Made by a program: the position numbers and the translations under genes
Shown here: one piece after another, positions 26,338-34,870 of the stretch
Layout: each line of letters opens with the position of its first letter
How positions within the stretch are numbered: position 1 is the first letter of the stretch
Origin: Chloroflexota bacterium
GTDB lineage: Bacteria > Chloroflexota > Dehalococcoidia > Lucifugimonadales > UBA3495
DNA length: 64,000 nt
Direction: 5' to 3'
Assembly: GCA_028874075.1 (NCBI GenBank)
Contig: JAPPLU010000049.1
Location: 186,412 to 250,411 of the forward strand
Notes under the pieces: model-generated
The model's input: the letters and a program-made list of their open reading frames with translations, nothing else
Databases searched by the model: none
What the model was told of the DNA's origin: nothing

Positions 26338-27519
26338 ATGTGGCAAATTTACGGGCAGGACCACATTACCCGCCAGTTAGACTCTGCCCTGAATACGGGA
26401 AGAGTTTCCCATGCCTACCTGCTGGTGGGGCCACCTCACGTGGGCAAGATGGCCCTGGCCCTGGGTATGGCCCAGGCCATCAACTGCCTGGCCTCGGGGC
26501 CTCGGGCGACGCGTCGGTCACCGCAGCCTTTGGCAGACTTGCCGGAACCGGACCCTGCTCCGGGACTCTTCGCCGACCTGGGCCCCCAGCCTGAAGGGAC
26601 CAGTCCATATCTGTTGGAAGACAAGGAAGTCTACTCCCAGCCGTTAACCGGCACAGCCGACGATACCGGCGGCAGCGTACCCTGCGGCCAGTGCTCCCAG
26701 TGCCAGCGCGTGGCCCAGGGTGTCCACCCAGACATACGAATCATCGGGGTGGGGAGCGTCGACGACGAAGGTGTCAACCGCCGGGACATACGCATAGAAC
26801 AGGTACGGGAGATCGAGTCTTTCCTTAACCTAACACCCTACGAAGGCGCCTGCAAGGTGGTGGTAGTGGATGGCGCGGAATTGATGAATACGGCGGCTGC
26901 CAACGCCCTGCTCAAAACCCTGGAGGAACCGCCGCCGGAGTCCCTGATGCTCTTGTTGACGGCCAATGAGGACGCCCTACTGCCTACGATCCGCTCCCGT
27001 TGCAGCGCCCTTTACCTGAAACCCGTGCCAAAGACCGATCTCCAGGAACGACTTACCCAAGACCACGCCGTCGACTCGGAAACAGCGGAGTTGGTGGCCC
27101 GCCTTTCCCGGGGGTGCTTTGGCCAGGCCATCAATGCCCTGCGGGATTACCAGGCGCTGGAGCAGCGGCAGGCGGATCTGGAAAGGCTTATGCAGGTCTG
27201 CGAAGGGGGGCTGGACGTACGATTCGACTATGCTTCCGAGGTCGCCACCCAGTTCGGCCGCGACCGCGTGGCTGCCAGGGAACTGCTTTACCTCTGGCTT
27301 CGCTGGTGGCGCGACCTACTGCTGGTCAAGGAGGGGGGCGAAGAATACCTGCACAACTCCGATCTGGCCACTGCCCTGCGTCTACAGGCCACCGAACTCT
27401 CCACTGCCGATGTGGTGGCTTTCATCAAGCGCCTCAACCGTACCCTGGAGGCTCTGGACGCCAACGCCAACCCCCGATTGACCCTGGAGTCTCTGGTGAT
27501 GGGGCTGCCGCAGGTTTGA
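26338..27519 (+). CDS. holB: DNA polymerase III delta-prime subunit
   Basis: A 393-residue AAA+ clamp-loader subunit. The degenerate P-loop is GPPHVGKM at 31-38, the sensor segment LLKTLEEPPPESLMLLLTA follows, and the SRC motif is in IRSRCSAL. The zinc module uses C50, C116, C119 and C122 (CGQCSQC). In E. coli the first cysteine is only about nine residues from the rest, so this protein carries an insertion of roughly 57 residues there, rich in Pro and acidic residues. It loads the sliding clamp at the replication fork together with delta and tau/gamma. Confidence 0.9.
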   Translation: MWQIYGQDHITRQLDSALNTGRVSHAYLLVGPPHVGKMALALGMAQAINCLASGPRATRRSPQPLADLPEPDPAPGLFADLGPQPEGTSPYLLEDKEVYSQPLTGTADDTGGSVPCGQCSQCQRVAQGVHPDIRIIGVGSVDDEGVNRRDIRIEQVREIESFLNLTPYEGACKVVVVDGAELMNTAAANALLKTLEEPPPESLMLLLTANEDALLPTIRSRCSALYLKPVPKTDLQERLTQDHAVDSETAELVARLSRGCFGQAINALRDYQALEQRQADLERLMQVCEGGLDVRFDYASEVATQFGRDRVAARELLYLWLRWWRDLLLVKEGGEEYLHNSDLATALRLQATELSTADVVAFIKRLNRTLEALDANANPRLTLESLVMGLPQV

Positions 27520-27575
27520 GAGCAAGAGTGGCAGAAGGTTCCTATATGCGTCGCGTTCCCTTTGCAAGTCAATAA

Positions 27576-27602
27576 GATAGGCAGGTACCAGACCTGCCTA
27601 TC
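27576..27602. repeat. Intergenic palindrome GATAGGCAGGT..ACCTGCCTATC
   Basis: Perfect arms GATAGGCAGGT and ACCTGCCTATC around ACCAG-like centre bases, between convergent holB and HNH genes. It fits the GGGCRGGTT palindrome family and could terminate both transcripts. Confidence 0.7.
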
Positions 27603-27638
27603 CTGCATCAACTCTTTGGTAAATTCCGGCGGCCCCTT

Positions 27639-28250
27639 TCAGCAGTCCTCCTCACTCCACGGCAGGTATTGGCGCCACTCGTCCAGGATGACGCGGTTTT
27701 GCAGGATGCGGTAGGGGTTAGGCTGGGGCACTCGAGGTTCGGTCTTCAGCCGCATATTGGCTTCTTCAGGGGTGCGACCCGCCTTGCGCAGGTTGCAACG
27801 GCTGCAGGCCGCCACCACGTTCTCCCAGGTGTGGGCTCCCCGCTGGCGTCTGGGCACAACGTGGTCCAGCGTAAGGTCCTGGCTTTTCTTGCCGCAATAC
27901 TGGCAGGTGTACCGGTCCCGCAAAAAGATTTCCTTCTTGGAGAGCTTGCGGGGGGCGAAGGGACGTTTTACCAGGTAGACCAGCCGGATGATGGAGGGAG
28001 CTCCTACGGTGGCGGTTACGGTGCGGATTTCTCCCCGATGATTTTCCAGCAGTTCGGCTTTGCCCTTGCTCAGGAGGATGATGGCCCGCCGTACCGTGGA
28101 AATGTTGATGGGGACGTAGTTAAGGTTCAACACCAGCACGGGCGAACTCAGGACTCGGTCCTGGGCCGGAAGCGGAGCGTGGCCGTTGGTTGCTAGGCCA
28201 CTGATGTCCGTCACTGAATGACCGTTTTGGTCCTGTCCAGCCACCTTCAC
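27639..28250 (-). CDS. HNH endonuclease family protein
   Basis: A 203-residue protein with an HNH fold in the second half. CQYCGKK and ACSRCN supply four zinc cysteines, and LTLDHVVPRRQRG plus HTWENVVAAC carry the His-Asn catalytic residues. The N-terminal half (VLVLNLNYVPINISTVRRAI) is the conserved region of this widespread stand-alone HNH family, found as a single gene in many Chloroflexota, actinobacteria and cyanobacteria. The cellular role is not established; its ubiquity suggests housekeeping DNA processing rather than defence. The start is a GTG at 28250, with GGTGAG upstream. Confidence 0.85.
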   Translation of the reverse strand: MKVAGQDQNGHSVTDISGLATNGHAPLPAQDRVLSSPVLVLNLNYVPINISTVRRAIILLSKGKAELLENHRGEIRTVTATVGAPSIIRLVYLVKRPFAPRKLSKKEIFLRDRYTCQYCGKKSQDLTLDHVVPRRQRGAHTWENVVAACSRCNLRKAGRTPEEANMRLKTEPRVPQPNPYRILQNRVILDEWRQYLPWSEEDC

Positions 28251-28332
28251 CTCACCAGGAACGGCTACCGCCAGTCACGTCAAGTTGGGGAATCGGGATG
28301 GATTCAAGTGTCTTTCCTGCATTATATACCAA

Positions 28333-29136
28333 CTAATGAGAAAGTGGAGTTTCGGCCTCCCCAGGAGCCAGGCGACCTTCCAGATGGTCCTTCAGGACGA
28401 TGAAAACAGGCAAAGCCGAAGCTCCGAAAAGGTATCCCCCCAGCACGTCGCTGGGCCAGTGGACGCCCAGGTAGATCCTGGAAAGTCCTACGGCCAGGAC
28501 CAGCAGCGCCAGCGCGACACACACGGCCCAACGCAGGGGAGGGTATTCCACGTGCTGCCAGACCAGGTAGATCAGTACCCCGCCCAGCAGCATGGCAAAG
28601 GCTGCGTGTCCGCTGGGGAATCCCATACTCTGTGGAACCTGCTCCACGATGGCGTAGTCGGGGCGCGGCCGCCCCAACAGGACCTTCAGGCCGTGGGTTG
28701 CCAGGGAGGAAGACGCGGCGGTGACCACCATAAGGGCATCGCCCACCCGCTTTCGCCACAGAAGGGGCGCCAGGCTCCCCAAGGTCAGGGTGGCGGCGAC
28801 TGGATACCAGCCCACGTTGGTGATGGCACCGAGCGCCAATGTCATTAACGGGCTTTGCCAGCTTTGCACCGATACCAGCAGCTTTTCATCGCCTGGCCAG
28901 ACGGGAAGAGCCCACGCCGCCAGAAAGGCAACCACCGTGATCACTATTGTGCCGGCTATTGCCCAGGTTCTGGAGCCCAGGTAAAGGGCCTTGTGAGTGT
29001 GGTCTGTGTCTACCAACTCTACTCGATTAACTCCCTGCTGGGTGCAAGCAAGTGTAGCAGTTTGGCGAGTGGTCCTTCCCGAGCCCTGCAGGGCTGATTC
29101 CTGCCCTATGCTATACTCCTTGAGGCCGATGTACAT
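28333..29136 (-). CDS. PAP2-family membrane phosphatase
   Basis: A 267-residue integral membrane protein with about six helices. The phosphatase signature is complete: KVLLGRPRP, PSGHAAFA and SRIYLGVHWPSDVLGG. Such enzymes dephosphorylate phosphatidate, undecaprenyl diphosphate or similar lipids at the membrane surface. The first 45 residues (to about HTHKALYLGS) are poorly hydrophobic and there is no ribosome-binding site before the ATG at 29136, so translation may begin further inside, for example near VELVDTD. It is divergent from cmk, sharing a short promoter region. Confidence 0.85.
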   Translation of the reverse strand: MYIGLKEYSIGQESALQGSGRTTRQTATLACTQQGVNRVELVDTDHTHKALYLGSRTWAIAGTIVITVVAFLAAWALPVWPGDEKLLVSVQSWQSPLMTLALGAITNVGWYPVAATLTLGSLAPLLWRKRVGDALMVVTAASSSLATHGLKVLLGRPRPDYAIVEQVPQSMGFPSGHAAFAMLLGGVLIYLVWQHVEYPPLRWAVCVALALLVLAVGLSRIYLGVHWPSDVLGGYLFGASALPVFIVLKDHLEGRLAPGEAETPLSH

Positions 29137-29183
29137 TCAGTTTGGTCCGACGTCGTCACGCCGTGCCGGTGGGGAGTGTCAGG

Positions 29184-29885
29184 TTGACGGTTAAGGCAGG
29201 CATAGTAGCCATTGACGGCCAGGCCGCCGCAGGCAAAACGGCGGTAGGGCGTGAACTGGCCCGCCGCCTGGGATGTCCCTTTCTGGACACCGGAATCATG
29301 TACCGGGCCATCACCTGGCTGGCCCTGCGGGAGTCGGTGCGAATTGATGATGCATCGGGTCTGGGGAAGCTGGCCTGTGGTTGTTCCATGCGCCTGACCG
29401 ACGCCGAAGGCGGCGCAATTCTGCTGAACGACATTCAGCTGGGGCCGGAGCTGCGGTCGGCCCAGGTAGACGAGCATGTGTCCCTGGTGGCCCGGGTCAC
29501 CGGCGTACGACGGGCATTGGTGCGCCAGCAGCGGGACATCGCCACCCAATCGGCTCAAGACCTGGGCGGCATTGTAATGGTGGGGCGAGACATCGGCACG
29601 GTGGTGCTGCCAGATGCCGATCTCAAGGTCTTCATGGTGGCTGCTCCCGAAGTGCGCGCACGGCGTCGTTATGATGAACTGGTTTCCCAGGGCCAGGGAG
29701 CGGACTACCAGCAGATTCTGGCCAACGCCCAGGCCAGGGACAAGATTGACTCAGAGAGAGACGACTCCCCCCTGGCTCAGGCTTCCGAGGCCCTGGTGAT
29801 AGATACCAGCGATCTGACCATTGACCAGGTGGTGGAGCGGGTGCTGGAAGGGTTCGCTTCAGGCAAGAGTGGAGCGGGGCTGTGA
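29184..29885 (+). CDS. cmk: Cytidylate kinase
   Basis: A 233-residue nucleoside monophosphate kinase that phosphorylates CMP and dCMP. The P-loop is GQAAAGKT at 12-19. CMP-binding segments FLDTGIMYRAITW and VGRDIGTVVLPDADLKVFM follow, and the lid has RARRRYDE. The TTG start (MTVKAGIVAIDG) is preferred because GGGGAG lies eight bases upstream; the frame is open 14 codons further. It overlaps plsC by four bases (GTGA), so the two are coupled. Confidence 0.92.
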   Translation: MTVKAGIVAIDGQAAAGKTAVGRELARRLGCPFLDTGIMYRAITWLALRESVRIDDASGLGKLACGCSMRLTDAEGGAILLNDIQLGPELRSAQVDEHVSLVARVTGVRRALVRQQRDIATQSAQDLGGIVMVGRDIGTVVLPDADLKVFMVAAPEVRARRRYDELVSQGQGADYQQILANAQARDKIDSERDDSPLAQASEALVIDTSDLTIDQVVERVLEGFASGKSGAGL

Positions 29886-30538
29886 CTGTCCTCTATACCC
29901 CGGGGCGACTGCTGGCTCGCTTCTGCTTCAACACCTTTGGGCAGATGGAAGTGGTCGGGCGGGAGAACGTCCCTCCCTACGGCCCGCTCATAGTGGTGGC
30001 CAACCACATCTCTTACAACGATCCCCCATCCCTGGCCGCGGCACTGCCCCGTCCCCTGTCCTTTCTGGGCAAAAAGGAGCTATTCGTGCCCACGGCCAAA
30101 GCCTGGCTGTTCAACTCCCTGCGGGTGCATCCTGTGGACCGCAACTTCGGGGTGAGCGCGCTGCGAACAGGGCTGGCACTGCTGGACAGAGACGAAGCTG
30201 TGGTCATATTTCCCGAGGGACAGCGCAGTCCTGAGGGCCAGATGATCAAGGGTATGGCCGGCGCGGCCTACCTGGCAATGAGGTCCCAGGCCCCCATCTT
30301 GCCCATAGGTATCACTGGCACGGAGAAGTTCCCCCACCAGCGGATGCCCTTTCCCTTGTGCAGCTTCCAGGTCAACATCGGAATGCCCTTCACGCCACCG
30401 GTGCTGGAGGGAGGCCAGACCCGGGTCGCCGCCGAGGCGGTGCTGGAGATGATAATGCAGCGGATTGCCCTGCAGCTTCCGGAGGAGTACCGGGGAGAGT
30501 ACGGGTTGAGAGCCCAAGGCAGAATGGCCGGTACATAA
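29882..30538 (+). CDS. plsC: 1-acyl-sn-glycerol-3-phosphate acyltransferase
   Basis: A 218-residue acyltransferase. The catalytic NHx4D motif is N41-D47 (NHISYND) and the substrate-binding motif is FPEGQRSPEG. It adds the second acyl chain to lysophosphatidic acid in phospholipid synthesis, at the inner face of the membrane. GTG start within the end of cmk; a cmk-plsC pairing is common in several phyla. The length is typical of the short bacterial form. Confidence 0.92.
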   Translation: MTVLYTPGRLLARFCFNTFGQMEVVGRENVPPYGPLIVVANHISYNDPPSLAAALPRPLSFLGKKELFVPTAKAWLFNSLRVHPVDRNFGVSALRTGLALLDRDEAVVIFPEGQRSPEGQMIKGMAGAAYLAMRSQAPILPIGITGTEKFPHQRMPFPLCSFQVNIGMPFTPPVLEGGQTRVAAEAVLEMIMQRIALQLPEEYRGEYGLRAQGRMAGT

Positions 30539-30572
30539 GGCACCAACATTATTTGCTGCGGGCAGCGGCTCA

Positions 30573-31128
30573 TCACCCCTCCTCGTCAGGTCCGAAGAAG
30601 GGGTGCTCCATGTAATATCCCAGGCGCAGGCTGCCCAGGACGTTTTCCCGCGCCGGCAGGGCCGTCTCCGAGTCCTCGGGCTAATAGGTTATTGAGATCA
30701 AGGCGTGAACCCCACCGGCTCGGGCCAGGCAGAAGAGGGAATGGGCAGGGCGCTTCTCTACCGGGTCAATGTACTCCAGATCCAGCAGGGCCAGTTCGTG
30801 GTGGGGCAACTTCATGGAGAAGGCTTCGCTGCGTTGGCAACGGTCGCCGATGTCCTCGATTGAACCGTTCAACACCTCCGCCAGGGGCGCGTCGAGAGCC
30901 AAGGGGTGCAGGGCGCGGATGACGGAGACTTCCAGGCGAATGTTGTCGTTGGGGGGATGGCCGTCGTAGAACCGGACCGATTTACCTTCACCACCGCTGG
31001 TCCGGTCCAGCACCCAGCCCTCGGGGAACTCGAAGCGCACGTCCCCCCTTGTTGGCAACGAAAATCTGGTTGCCCTCTTTGGCCTTCCAGCGATGGCGTT
31101 CGGGCAGCCGGAAGGTCTGGCGGTCCAT
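30573..31128 (-). pseudogene. Broken gene of unknown function (frameshift plus stop)
   Basis: From an ATG at 31128 with GAGGAG upstream (MDRQTFRLPERHRWKAKEGN) the frame runs to a run of six G (plus-strand CCCCCC near 31043) and is then lost. Removing one G restores it as DVRFEFPEGWVLDRTSGG and about 115 further residues. It meets TAG at 30681-30683 after ALISITY, but the same frame continues for 35 sensible codons (PEDSETALPARENVLG to FFGPDEEG) to TGA at 30573. Two lesions in one frame suggest a decaying gene, or one sequencing error plus a true stop. It lies 25 bases downstream of a luciferase-like monooxygenase gene. I recognise no family. Confidence 0.6.
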
Positions 31129-31153
31129 TTCTCCTCGCCTGGGCATGGGCGAT

Positions 31154-32344
31154 CTACTTGCCGTTGCCCCCGTTGCCGTTACGGAAGCGGGGAATAACTT
31201 CCTTGCCGAACAGTTCGATGGACGACATTACCTTCTCGTGGGGGATGGTCTCCGTCTGCATGATCATCATGACCTGGTCTACGCCGATATCCTCGTACAT
31301 CTGAACGGCGGTGGCGCAGCTGTCCGGGTCTCCGGCGATGATGACGCCCCGGTCGGCCAGGGTGTTGGCGTCCAGCTGGGCGATGGCGGCCCGGGCGGCG
31401 CCGGGGCCGGCGTCCAGGGAGATGCCCGACTCTTCGGCCTGGGCACGGTGAGCCTCGTCGGACTGGCGCAGCCAGCGGCCGAAGTCGGCCTGCAGGTGGT
31501 CGGGTACGCCGCCCCAGGCTTCCAGAAGTTCCTCGTAGGCGCCGATGCGACCGGCAATGTAGGGTTTGTCGGGGCCGAAGAAGGTCTTCATAGACAGGGC
31601 GGCCAGTTCCCGCGCTTCGTCGTTGTCCTTGCCGCAGTAGGCGTGGACGTTGTTGCCCCAGAACTCGGTGGCAAAGGCGCCCACCGGGTTGACGTTCTTC
31701 AGGGCGTCCCGGTAAATCTTGACCTGCTCGGCCAGCACCGAGGTGGCGTAGGAGGCGGAGGACAGGACGCCCAGGCCCTTTTCCGCGGCCAGCCGGAAGC
31801 TGTCCTGCTGGGTACAGGCCAGGTACATGCGCGGGTGGGGCTGCTGGACGGGCTTGGGCAGGACGCGGCGCCTGGGCACCTGCCAGTGCTCGCCCTCCCA
31901 CTCAAACTCGTCGGATTGCCAGATCTGGGGCAGCATGGTAATGGACTCTTCCCACAGGGAGCGGGTGTTGCGGGGGTCCACGCCCAGGCCCATCTGCTCG
32001 TAGGCGTTGGAGCGTCCGGTGCCGAACTCCACCCGCCCGTCGGTAAGCTGGTCCACCAGCGCCACGCGCTCGGCGACGCGGACGGGATGGTGGTAGGGCA
32101 GGATGCAGACGCCGTAGCCGATGCGGATGTTCTTGGTAACCCGGCTCAGCGCGCCGAACATAGCGTCCTGGGCGGGGGAGCCGGAAAAGCCGGTCAGAAA
32201 GTGGTGCTCCACGAACCAGACGTTGTCGAAACCGACCTGGTCAGCCAGTTCGCACTGGGCCAGAGTCTCCTTGTAAAGCGCGTTCCAGTCAATCTCGGTG
32301 CCTTCGTAGGGCCGCTGGCACTCAAACAACAGGCCAAATTGCAT
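31154..32344 (-). CDS. Luciferase-like flavin-dependent monooxygenase
   Basis: A 396-residue TIM-barrel enzyme of the bacterial luciferase superfamily, using reduced FMN and oxygen. Family segments: MQFGLLFECQRPY at the N-terminus, FDNVWFVEHHF, LPYHHPVRVAERVALVDQLT, GRVEFGTGRS and VPDHLQADFG. The C-terminal GVDQVMMIMQTETIPHEKV is the last conserved strand and helix. It is cytosolic. A downstream broken gene follows in the same direction. SAR202-type genomes typically carry many such paralogs, thought to attack recalcitrant organic carbon; the substrate of this one is unknown. Confidence 0.9.
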   Translation of the reverse strand: MQFGLLFECQRPYEGTEIDWNALYKETLAQCELADQVGFDNVWFVEHHFLTGFSGSPAQDAMFGALSRVTKNIRIGYGVCILPYHHPVRVAERVALVDQLTDGRVEFGTGRSNAYEQMGLGVDPRNTRSLWEESITMLPQIWQSDEFEWEGEHWQVPRRRVLPKPVQQPHPRMYLACTQQDSFRLAAEKGLGVLSSASYATSVLAEQVKIYRDALKNVNPVGAFATEFWGNNVHAYCGKDNDEARELAALSMKTFFGPDKPYIAGRIGAYEELLEAWGGVPDHLQADFGRWLRQSDEAHRAQAEESGISLDAGPGAARAAIAQLDANTLADRGVIIAGDPDSCATAVQMYEDIGVDQVMMIMQTETIPHEKVMSSIELFGKEVIPRFRNGNGGNGK

Positions 32345-32881
32345 TAGGGGCGCCTCCTATAAGGGGTGACGTGGGGGTTGGGGGGATTATAGCGTATTTT
32401 GCACCGGGGATGGGCTAGTCCGGTGGCAGGTGATGGGCCGGACAACGGTGAGTGGAGAATGACGCCAACCCTGGGGAAAGGGTAAACATGAAGCTCCTTC
32501 CCGAAAAAGCTAAATTTCCCGCCCATATCCGCTCATTTCCGCGCATTCCCCGTTGGACACCGACTCTGGGTAGCAAGGAAGTGGCGGTGGCGCCGCCGGG
32601 GTTGCTCCGGTGCATGGGTGGGTTGTTGGACTGTTCAGGAATTATGGTAGGTGGGGGTTATGCGGGGTGTCCAGGGGTGGGTGTCAGTTGGGGGAAATGA
32701 TATGTAACGCAATTCCAAAATAAAATATACTTATGGTGCCCGATGTAACAGTGAGACTCTCGATCGCCAATACCTAGTGACAGTTGCCAATTGATTAGGT
32801 CTAGCGACGTTGCTAAACTTCTAATCTGCAGAAGCCACCCAGTCTAATAGCTTCAAAATAACACGAGCAAACCGATGGAAA
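32345..32881. other. Intergenic region marking a composition change
   Basis: No supported gene. It contains the dispersed TTTCCCG repeat (32508-32552) and a GT-rich stretch (about 32600-32700). From about 32700 the base composition turns AT-rich and stays so through the next two genes. Confidence 0.5.
32508..32552 (+). repeat. Dispersed TTTCCCG..ATTTCCGC repeat
   Basis: AAAAAGCTAAATTTCCCGCC then CTCATTTCCGCGCATTCC. It nearly matches the inverted copy at 9378-9425. Confidence 0.6.
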
Positions 32882-34168
32882 ATGCCAGACTTCTATATTA
32901 GGGATCCTGTTCATGGGTTCATTGCCTATGATGACTGGGAACGAGAGATCATTAACCACCCTGCTTTCCAGCGTCTTCGTCGCATAAGACAGTTGGCCTT
33001 GACGGAGCTTGTGTATCCGGGCGCTACTCATACGCGTTTTCCTCATGCATTGGGAACCATGCACGTAGCCACCCGAATGTTTGATGCCATAGTCAAGAGA
33101 CAGTGGGATTATCTGAGCCACGAAAGAGGATACGATCAAGCAGGAATTAGTAGGGATCGCCAGATAGTCAGGCTTGCCGCATTATTGCACGATGTCGGAC
33201 ACTCTCCTTTCTCGCATTCAGGAGAAACATTGTTCCCAGTCAATGCGGAAGACGACAGGCGATACCATCATGAAGAATATTCGGCCAGCATTATCGAGAA
33301 TGTATTTAGAGATACTATTGAACAACATCAGGGTAATTGGAATTACGACATCAAGGCTTCCGACGTAGCAGACCTGGTTTCTGGCAACACCAACTTGTCA
33401 AATCAATCCTCTGTCAGAAGGTTGCTCTGGCGACCCCTAGTGACTAGCCAACTTGACGCAGATCGTTGCGACTACTTGCTGAGGGATTCTCTGCATGCTG
33501 GTGTCTCATACGGCCGCTATGATCTAGATCGGATTCTGGCGACCATTAACTTGGGCCTTAGCGAGAGCGATGATCCGGTGGTCGCAATCGAAGAAGGTGG
33601 TTGGCACGCTGCTGAAGGCCTGATAATCGCGCGCTACTCTATGTTCACTCAAGTGTATTTTCACCATACACGGCAGGCTCTGGATCACCACGTTGAACAG
33701 GTTTTGAAGGAGTTACTGATTAACGATTACGATAGGGCAGAATTTCCATTGCCTGATGTTCAGGGCCTGGAAGAGTATCTTAAATGGGATGATTGGATGG
33801 TGTTGGGAAGAATAGCGAGAGACGAAGCTGGTGAGCACGGTGAGAATATAATGAACCGTACACTGTACCGTAGCGTGTACGAGACAGGAGAAACGCCAGA
33901 CGAAGCGGAAATTCAGCGCTTCGAAGAGGTTTCAGCTAGACTAGAAGAATTGGTCGCTTTTGTAGGGAATGCTACGAGGCCTTGGTATTCTTTAGGCACA
34001 CAAGATCTGATGATAGTGCCCAACGACAGCCAAGAGCCAAAACGTGGCCGACCATTGTCTGAGTATTCTACAATAGTAGGAAACATGAAATCGGTAGAGC
34101 AACGAAGGATTTTTGTGAGGCCGTCTGATAGAGACCAAGCTCGAATAAGTTTGGAAAGAATATTTTAG
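32882..34168 (+). CDS. HD-domain phosphohydrolase (SAMHD1/dGTPase-like)
   Basis: A 428-residue protein of the HD superfamily. Metal ligands can be placed at H55 (TRFPHALGTMH), H103-D104 (AALLHDVGHSPFSHSGE) and the aspartates of DADRCDYLLRD at 192-202. The N-terminal IRDPVHGFIAYDDWE is the hallmark of the SAMHD1/dGTPase-like branch (as in Bacillus YwfO), which hydrolyses nucleotides. Codon use and base composition are much more AT-rich than in the flanking genes, suggesting recent transfer. It is followed after 44 bases by a YwgA/SocA-like gene. The ribosome-binding site is weak. A nucleotide-depleting defence or toxin role is possible but not shown. Confidence 0.85.
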   Translation: MPDFYIRDPVHGFIAYDDWEREIINHPAFQRLRRIRQLALTELVYPGATHTRFPHALGTMHVATRMFDAIVKRQWDYLSHERGYDQAGISRDRQIVRLAALLHDVGHSPFSHSGETLFPVNAEDDRRYHHEEYSASIIENVFRDTIEQHQGNWNYDIKASDVADLVSGNTNLSNQSSVRRLLWRPLVTSQLDADRCDYLLRDSLHAGVSYGRYDLDRILATINLGLSESDDPVVAIEEGGWHAAEGLIIARYSMFTQVYFHHTRQALDHHVEQVLKELLINDYDRAEFPLPDVQGLEEYLKWDDWMVLGRIARDEAGEHGENIMNRTLYRSVYETGETPDEAEIQRFEEVSARLEELVAFVGNATRPWYSLGTQDLMIVPNDSQEPKRGRPLSEYSTIVGNMKSVEQRRIFVRPSDRDQARISLERIF

Positions 34169-34212
34169 CTGGCTTGTCATTGGAACCATGTCCGTTCAGG
34201 GAGCATTAAGTA

Positions 34213-34773
34213 ATGACTGACTACAATAGGGATTTAATGAGACTACAATTGCCACTATTTCTGGCTCATAAGCTGAAGGAAATATCCCCTCAATATGGAA
34301 AGACAGTTTTAATGAAAATGGCTTACCTTCTTCAGGAAGTTTATGAGGTACCTTTGGGATACCGCTTTTCGCTTTATACTTACGGTCCATATTCGTCCGA
34401 AGTGCTGGCCGACTTAGACCGCTCGAGGTATAGAGGTTGGGTAAACGTAGAGTATATTGAGGATGAAGTAGGCTTCCAGATTACGTTAGGGCAAAACGCG
34501 GCAACGCTCTCGGAACTTAAAGATTCCTTTAAGTCATACGAGGCAGAAGTCGAAGAAGTGGTGGAGAATTTCGGGCGCTTCCGCGCGAAGGAACTTGAGC
34601 TTAGGACTACCATCTCATACGTGTGGAGTAAGTTGGGTGGGCCCGAAGAGCAAAAAGGCAATCAAGTCATCGAATCAGTGAGCCAGCTAAAGCCTCATTT
34701 CAAGAAAGGGGAAATTCAGACGGCACTGGAAGAATTAATGGAAATGGGAGTGGTTTCCTTGGCTCGAAAGTAG
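34213..34773 (+). CDS. YwgA/SocA-like (Panacea-type) protein
   Basis: A 186-residue cytosolic protein. Segments LPLFLAHKLKEISPQYGKT, LMKMAYLLQEVY, YRFSLYTYGPYSSEVLADLD and LRTTISYVWSKLG match the YwgA/DUF4065-related family, whose relatives include the SocA antitoxin adaptor. It shares the AT-rich composition of the HD gene before it and probably the same transcript. HD and YwgA-like genes occur together elsewhere (ywfO and ywgA type pairs), which supports a functional link. Whether it neutralises, activates or targets the HD enzyme is unknown. A strong hairpin follows the gene. Confidence 0.75.
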   Translation: MTDYNRDLMRLQLPLFLAHKLKEISPQYGKTVLMKMAYLLQEVYEVPLGYRFSLYTYGPYSSEVLADLDRSRYRGWVNVEYIEDEVGFQITLGQNAATLSELKDSFKSYEAEVEEVVENFGRFRAKELELRTTISYVWSKLGGPEEQKGNQVIESVSQLKPHFKKGEIQTALEELMEMGVVSLARK

Positions 34774-34820
34774 TTAACCATCTCGAGTCTCAAAACGAAA
34801 TAATAGGCCAGCAGCACAGA

Positions 34821-34844
34821 GCGGCCCGCCGGTTGGCGGGCCGC
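34821..34844. terminator. Bidirectional hairpin terminator
   Basis: Perfect ten-pair stem GCGGCCCGCC/GGCGGGCCGC with loop GGTT, between the convergent YwgA-like and luciferase-like genes. There is no U tract on either side. Confidence 0.7.
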
Positions 34845-34870
34845 ACTAATTCCCAAGTAACCCCGATCCC

